8,941 nt of DNA from Syntrophales bacterium (GTDB lineage Bacteria > Desulfobacterota > Syntrophia > Syntrophales > UBA2251): the NCBI GenBank assembly GCA_023230905.1, contig JALNWL010000102.1, positions 1-8,941 on the forward strand, given 5' to 3'. Position 1 is the stretch's first letter. Each line of letters begins with the position of its first letter. This document shows, piece by piece, positions 5,356 to 8,941 of the stretch. The translations under genes and the position numbers were made by a program. The notes beneath the pieces are model-generated. The model did no database searches and had not been told where the DNA came from. It worked only from the letters and a program-made list of their open reading frames with translations.

Positions 5356-5446
5356 AAGCGACGGTCGAAATGACAAGAGGGATCGCCAAAATGACAAGAG
5401 GGATTGCCGATATGACAAGAAGGACCCCGAAATGACAAGGGGGTGA
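5343..5446. repeat. Five 20-21 nt tandem units sharing an ATGACAA core
   Basis: ATGACAA occurs at 5350, 5370, 5391, 5412 and 5432, at intervals of 20, 21, 21 and 20 bases. The first copy is the right terminus of the preceding palindrome, so the array looks like repeated duplication of that terminus with divergence between cores (for example AAGAGGGAT in copies 2 and 3). The near-constant spacing is about two DNA helical turns. The rest of the intergenic region, 5447-5550, holds no repeat and only a weak promoter-like pair (TTGCCT 5474-5479, TAAGAG 5497-5502, 17-base spacer) that could serve pepA. Confidence 0.75.
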
Positions 5447-5550
5447 CCACTCCGCCTCAAAAACAGATTTCCGTTGCCTTTTCAACGTCACCGGGGTAAG
5501 AGCGCGGACAGTGGATGCGGATTGATATGTCGCAGGGAGGTGCAGGGAGG

Positions 5551-7083
5551 GTGAAGAACGGGTCTGATGGACCAATGTTTATGGTCAGGGCGGGGAAGGT
5601 TGTGGCGATCGAGGCCGACGCGTGGGTGGCGCTAGTCTATGAAGGGGAAAACAAACTCTCCGGAGCCGCCGCCGCGATCGATCGCGCGACCGGTGGAATG
5701 ATCCGCGAACGCCTTGCCGCCGGCGACTTCAAGGGGAAGCTCCGGGAGATCTGTGTCCTGTATCCCCGTGCCGGTTTTAAATGCCGGTGCATCCTCATCG
5801 CGGGACTGGGAAAGAAGACGGAGTTCCGTACGGAGACCGTCCGCGCGGCCTCGGCAGCGACGGCACAGAAGGCGAGGGCGCTCGAACTGAAAACGCTGGT
5901 TTTCCCCGCCGATTCAGGAACCGCGGGCCTGGCCGTACCGGAACTGGCGGAGGCCGTCGTCGAGGGGGCCGCGCTCGGACTCTACCGTTTTGAGGCCTAC
6001 CGCACCCAGGATATGGAGGAATCGGCGTCCCCGGCTCAGGTGATCCTCGCCGTCGAGAACGGGCGTTCGCGCCCTGCGGTCGAGCGGGCCGTTGAACGGG
6101 CTCAGATCGTTTCCGGCGCCGTCCGTCTCGTGCGGGACCTGGTTTCGACCCCGCCCGGCGACATGACGCCGGCCGCCCTGGCGCGGGTCGCGACCGATCT
6201 CGCCTCCAATCGACGGGCGCTCTCCGTCGAGGTCCTCGAGGCCGACCGGATGCGCGAGATCGGCATGAACGCCCTTCTCGGCGTGGGGTGCGGCAGCCAC
6301 GAGGCCCCGAAATTCATCATCCTGACCTACCACGGCGCCGCGGCGGACGTCCCCCCGATCGTTCTGGTCGGGAAGGGCGTGACCTTCGACAGCGGGGGGC
6401 TTTCGCTCAAATCGTATGAAAACATGGAAGGGATGAAGGACGACATGGCAGGCGGGGCCGTCGTGCTGGCCACGATGGCGGCCGCGGCCGATCTCTCCCT
6501 GCCGCTCAACCTCGTCGGACTGGTCCCGGCCGCGGAAAACCTCCCCGGTGGGGGCGCCTACAAACCGGGCGACGTGCTCAAATCGCTCTCCGGCCGGACG
6601 ATCGAGGTCATGAATACGGATGCGGAAGGCCGCCTCCTGCTGGCAGATGCCCTGAACTACGCGGAGCGGTATGAACCGCAGGCCGTGATCGACGTGGCCA
6701 CCCTGACGGGGGCCTGCGTCGTGGCCCTGGGACCGGAACTCATCGGTCTTTTCGGAAATGACGATGCCTTGAAGGCCCGTCTTCGGGCCGCAGGCGACGC
6801 GACCGGCGAAGCCGTGTGGGAACTGCCGCTGTGGCGGGACTACGATGAGCTGATCAAGAGCGACATCGCCGACTTCAAGAACACCGGCGGACGGGAGGGC
6901 GGGGCCATCACCGCCGCGCTTTTCCTGAGCAAGTTCGTCGGTCCACACCCATGGGCCCATCTGGATATCGCCGGTCCGGTCTGGGCGAAGAAGGATCGGC
7001 CCATAATCCCCAAAGGGGCCTCAGGCGTGGGCGTGCGCCTGCTCGTCCGGATGCTGCGCGACTGGCCGACCGCGATGCCCTGA
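5551..7083 (+). CDS. pepA: Leucyl aminopeptidase (peptidase M17, PepA)
   Basis: This is a cytoplasmic two-metal aminopeptidase, usually a hexamer, that removes N-terminal residues from peptides; in E. coli PepA also binds DNA. From GTG 5551 the product is 510 residues, close to the E. coli 503. An N-terminal regulatory domain runs to about 190 and the catalytic domain follows LVRDLVSTPPGDMTP. Metal and active-site residues are all present: K275 and D280 in GKGVTFDSGG, K287, D298 in MKDDM, and D357, E359 and R361 in the signature NTDAEGRL (355-362). The start is uncertain. GTG 5551 has GGAGG at 5536-5540 with ten-base spacing; ATG 5515 and 5527 have weak sites; ATG 5575 would begin right at the family-like MFMVRAGKVV. 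It stands alone after the repeat region and is convergent with the glycan gene downstream. Confidence 0.94.
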   Translation: MKNGSDGPMFMVRAGKVVAIEADAWVALVYEGENKLSGAAAAIDRATGGMIRERLAAGDFKGKLREICVLYPRAGFKCRCILIAGLGKKTEFRTETVRAASAATAQKARALELKTLVFPADSGTAGLAVPELAEAVVEGAALGLYRFEAYRTQDMEESASPAQVILAVENGRSRPAVERAVERAQIVSGAVRLVRDLVSTPPGDMTPAALARVATDLASNRRALSVEVLEADRMREIGMNALLGVGCGSHEAPKFIILTYHGAAADVPPIVLVGKGVTFDSGGLSLKSYENMEGMKDDMAGGAVVLATMAAAADLSLPLNLVGLVPAAENLPGGGAYKPGDVLKSLSGRTIEVMNTDAEGRLLLADALNYAERYEPQAVIDVATLTGACVVALGPELIGLFGNDDALKARLRAAGDATGEAVWELPLWRDYDELIKSDIADFKNTGGREGGAITAALFLSKFVGPHPWAHLDIAGPVWAKKDRPIIPKGASGVGVRLLVRMLRDWPTAMP

Positions 7084-7086
7084 GCA

Positions 7087-7118
7087 GGCTTCCGCCCCCT
7101 CCCTTCCTTGCGGGAGCC
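7087..7118. other. Hairpin between convergent genes, possible weak terminator
   Basis: GGCTTCCGC (7087-7095) pairs with GCGGGAGCC (7110-7118) over nine bases with one G-U pair, enclosing a 14-base pyrimidine-rich loop. It begins four bases after the pepA stop. Neither strand has a T tract after it, so it is not a standard intrinsic terminator; it may protect the pepA mRNA 3' end. Nothing else is seen in the rest of the 135-base gap up to 7218. Confidence 0.35.
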
Positions 7119-7218
7119 GGATCAGAAATAAAATTCAGGCCTGTTGTTCACGCCCGGGATGGAATCCGGATGAGAAGGTCGGCAATTTGTAGGCTGGTCG
7201 CGAAGCCCGCCGGAAGGC

Positions 7219-8373
7219 CTATTTCGACGAATTCCTGCCGCTGTACTCCAGAATGGAAACGATGACGGTGATGAGAAGCGCCTGCACGACGGTCAGGACG
7301 CCGTCGCGCGTTGTCGCGTCGCGCAGGGTGACGGCGCTGATGCCCAGCGTCGCGGAGAGAAAGAGGATGAAGAGCACCACCTTCTTCCGGTCCCCGAAGA
7401 TCCCCAGCAAGCGGTGATGGAGGTGGTCGGTCCCGACGTAGTCGATCCACTCCCGGAAGCTTTTGACCTTGCCGGTGATCGTTCGCTCCAGGGTGATGTA
7501 GGTCATGTCGAAGATCAGAACCCAGAAGATGAGGATCGGGGTCGCGAAGGAAACGATGGGATTGTTGTCCGCCCAGGCGGCCTTGATGGCGAGGGCCGAG
7601 AGGACGAAGCCGAAGAAGGTGCTGCCCGCGTCGCCCAGGAAGATCGAGGCCGGCTTGTTCCAGCGAAAGTTGTACGGGAGGAATCCCAGGCAGCTTCCCA
7701 GCATGGCGATGGCGATCCATCCCATGAACGGTTGGGCCGTCTGGAAGGCCACGATGCCCATGAACAGGGAAATGACCGCCGCCAGGCCGGTGGCCAGGCC
7801 GTCCAGGCCGTCGATGAAGTTCATCGCGTTCGTGAGGCCCACGATCCAGAGGATGGTGAGGGCGGCATTCAGGAGGTAGCCCCACGTCGTATGGATGGGA
7901 AACAGGTCGAGGATGATCCCCGAGTAGATCAGAAAAAGGACCACGGCAACCTGGATGACGAGCTTGTAGCGAGCGGGAATGCTGCGCGCGTCGTCGAGCA
8001 GGCCGACCCCGGCCATGACAACGCCGCCCGTGAGCAGGGCGACCGTGCGCGCATCGAGGATCATGTTCGCCAGAAGCGCGCCGATAAAAGAGAGGATCAC
8101 GGCCACGCCGCCCAGGAGGGCGGTAGGCTGAGTATGGATCTTTCGGCCGCCGGGGCGATCGACGATTCCGGTCCGACGGGCGAGGAGCCGAACGATCGGG
8201 GTGAGCAGAGCGGAGGCGGAGGCGGCGAAGAGCAGGATGTAGAGCCAGCGTCCGAGATGGGCAAAAAAAAGCTGACGGACCTGCGGAACCCAGAGGCAGG
8301 AGAAGACGACGAGCGACAGCCCCCAGAAGATCCGCTGAAATGATACCCGCGTCTGCTTTTTATTCGAGACCAC
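7219..8373 (-). CDS. Undecaprenyl-phosphate GlcNAc-1-phosphate transferase-like protein (WecA/TagO family)
   Basis: This integral-membrane enzyme of the MraY/WecA/TagO family (PF00953) should load a sugar-1-phosphate, commonly GlcNAc-1-P, onto undecaprenyl phosphate to start a surface polymer. The 384-residue product is hydrophobic throughout, with about ten or eleven membrane segments. Loop motifs are GIVDRPGGRKIH (69-80), VGLLDD with D127/D128 for Mg binding, NFIDGLDGL (185-193), FLGDAGS with D248, and the sugar-specificity loop TDHLHHRLL with H317, H319, H320 and R321. HxHH marks the WecA/TagO group rather than MraY, though the exact sugar is not certain. GTG 8373 has AAAGG eight bases upstream; GTG 8382, which overlaps the upstream gene's TGA by four bases, is an equal alternative giving three more residues. 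It lies directly after an aminotransferase gene on the same strand and is convergent with pepA. Confidence 0.92.
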   Translation of the reverse strand: MVSNKKQTRVSFQRIFWGLSLVVFSCLWVPQVRQLFFAHLGRWLYILLFAASASALLTPIVRLLARRTGIVDRPGGRKIHTQPTALLGGVAVILSFIGALLANMILDARTVALLTGGVVMAGVGLLDDARSIPARYKLVIQVAVVLFLIYSGIILDLFPIHTTWGYLLNAALTILWIVGLTNAMNFIDGLDGLATGLAAVISLFMGIVAFQTAQPFMGWIAIAMLGSCLGFLPYNFRWNKPASIFLGDAGSTFFGFVLSALAIKAAWADNNPIVSFATPILIFWVLIFDMTYITLERTITGKVKSFREWIDYVGTDHLHHRLLGIFGDRKKVVLFILFLSATLGISAVTLRDATTRDGVLTVVQALLITVIVSILEYSGRNSSK

Positions 8374-8378
8374 GCCGT

Positions 8379-8941
8379 TCACCTTTGTTTCTTCGACAGG
8401 AGAGATTGCAGCGAATCCAGGATCGCCTCGATATCCGCATCGCCGAGCGAGGGGTAAATGGGGATGGACAGGGCACTCGCGAAAGCAGAATCGGTATGGG
8501 GATAGCCGTTCAAGCCGAGGTAGCGATGGAGCGGCTTGAAGACCGGGCGGCGGTAGCCGATGCCAAATTCCCGGCCCACGGCCAGTATTTCTTCCAGGCG
8601 TTCCGTCCGGACAACATAGCGGTACGGGACGGCCTCCCGGTCCGGGGGGCAGGCCGGCGTCGGGATGCCGCATTCATTTATGACGTCGTCATAGCGGCTG
8701 GCGATGGCCCGGCGGCGCGCGATGAAGTCAGAGAGTTTCCGGAGCTGCGCGATCCCCATCGCCGCCTGGAGGTCCGTCAGCTTGTAGTTGTAGCGTGGGC
8801 GGTCGTCCGCCTTCTCGTCGTAATCCCGCATATCGCGGATGCGCGCCAGCAGACCGGCGTCGCGCGAGGACACCATCCCCCCCTCGCCCGTACAGATAAC
8901 CTTTGTGGCGTAGAAGGAAAAGACGGAGAGGACCCCGAAAC
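8379..8941 (-). CDS. DegT/DnrJ/EryC1 sugar aminotransferase (C-terminal part, cut by window edge)
   Basis: These PLP enzymes transfer an amino group, usually from glutamate, to a keto group on a nucleotide-linked sugar for O-antigen, capsule or protein glycan synthesis. The window holds the last 186 residues; the N-terminal half lies beyond 8941. The frame is open from the edge, and the first visible residues read SVFSFYATKVICTGEGG, the family's PLP motif, with the Schiff-base lysine at 8901-8903. RYNYKLTDLQAAMGIAQL and ARRRAIASRYDD follow as expected. The C-terminus, YRRPVFKPLHRYLGL through SLPIYP-like ALSIPIYPSLGDADIEAI, is typical. A start at ATG 8876 would lose the PLP lysine, so it is not the real start. 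The exact sugar cannot be told. The gene ends in TGA that overlaps or lies just before the start of the transferase gene, so both belong to one transcription unit. Confidence 0.93.
   Translation of the reverse strand, partial: FGVLSVFSFYATKVICTGEGGMVSSRDAGLLARIRDMRDYDEKADDRPRYNYKLTDLQAAMGIAQLRKLSDFIARRRAIASRYDDVINECGIPTPACPPDREAVPYRYVVRTERLEEILAVGREFGIGYRRPVFKPLHRYLGLNGYPHTDSAFASALSIPIYPSLGDADIEAILDSLQSLLSKKQR

Noticed and set aside
5158..5446. CRISPR array
   Set aside because: The 35-37 base units touch without unique spacers and are diverged, and the 20-21 base units are too short; no cas gene is present.
5324..5575. 83-codon open frame on the - strand through the repeats
   Set aside because: Its repeated LVIS/IPLV-like residues come from translating the 20-21 base ATGACAA units; it has no ribosome binding site or family match.
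5914..6960. 348-codon open frame on the - strand
   Set aside because: It is the antisense shadow of the pepA catalytic domain, whose signature residues are intact on the + strand.
7414..8343. 309-codon open frame on the + strand
   Set aside because: It lies wholly antisense to the WecA-family gene, is rich in D, E, R and G as expected from the complement of a GC-rich membrane-protein gene, and has no domain I recognise.
8379..8876. Complete 165-residue aminotransferase starting at ATG 8876
   Set aside because: The same frame continues to the window edge and includes the family PLP lysine motif at 8889-8920, so the gene is truncated by the window, not short.

Overview
The window is GC-rich bacterial chromosome with dense genes, good Shine-Dalgarno sequences and short intergenic gaps. 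Gene content and order (dapA-dapB-folK-small membrane protein-transaldolase-pgsA) and a MITE/REP-like palindrome suggest a Gram-negative of the Deltaproteobacteria/Desulfobacterota type, perhaps near Syntrophales. That placement is inference from gene content, not from a search.

Layout, left to right. Bases 1-167 are AT-richer than the rest and hold a possible 3' end of an unrecognised reading frame (1-90), then the dapA ribosome binding site. From 168 to 4915 seven genes run on the + strand with gaps of -4 to about 90 bases and look like one operon: dapA and dapB (successive steps to diaminopimelate and lysine), folK (folate synthesis), a small membrane-anchored cysteine-cluster protein, a small-type transaldolase, pgsA (first committed step to phosphatidylglycerol) and an alpha/beta hydrolase whose likely GTG start overlaps the pgsA stop. 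A clear sigma70 promoter at 4951-4977 then drives tRNA-Gly(GCC) and tRNA-Cys(GCA). The order pgsA, tRNA-Gly, tRNA-Cys recalls pgsA-glyW-cysT-leuZ of E. coli; no tRNA-Leu follows here.

Bases 5157-5550 have no gene but carry three repeat structures: three diverged 35-37 nt tandem units directly after tRNA-Cys, a palindromic element at 5290-5355, and five 20-21 nt units sharing an ATGACAA core at 5343-5446. pepA (leucyl aminopeptidase) follows on the + strand.

Convergent to pepA, on the - strand, are a WecA/TagO-type polyprenyl-phosphate sugar-1-phosphate transferase and, upstream of it, the C-terminal part of a DegT/DnrJ/EryC1 sugar aminotransferase cut by the window edge. These two look like the distal end of a surface-glycan cluster that continues past 8941.

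Most genes are ordinary core functions. The least explained material is the repeat-rich 5157-5446 stretch beside the tRNA pair and the small cysteine-cluster protein inside the biosynthetic operon. I see no convincing undescribed defence, mobile or secretion system.
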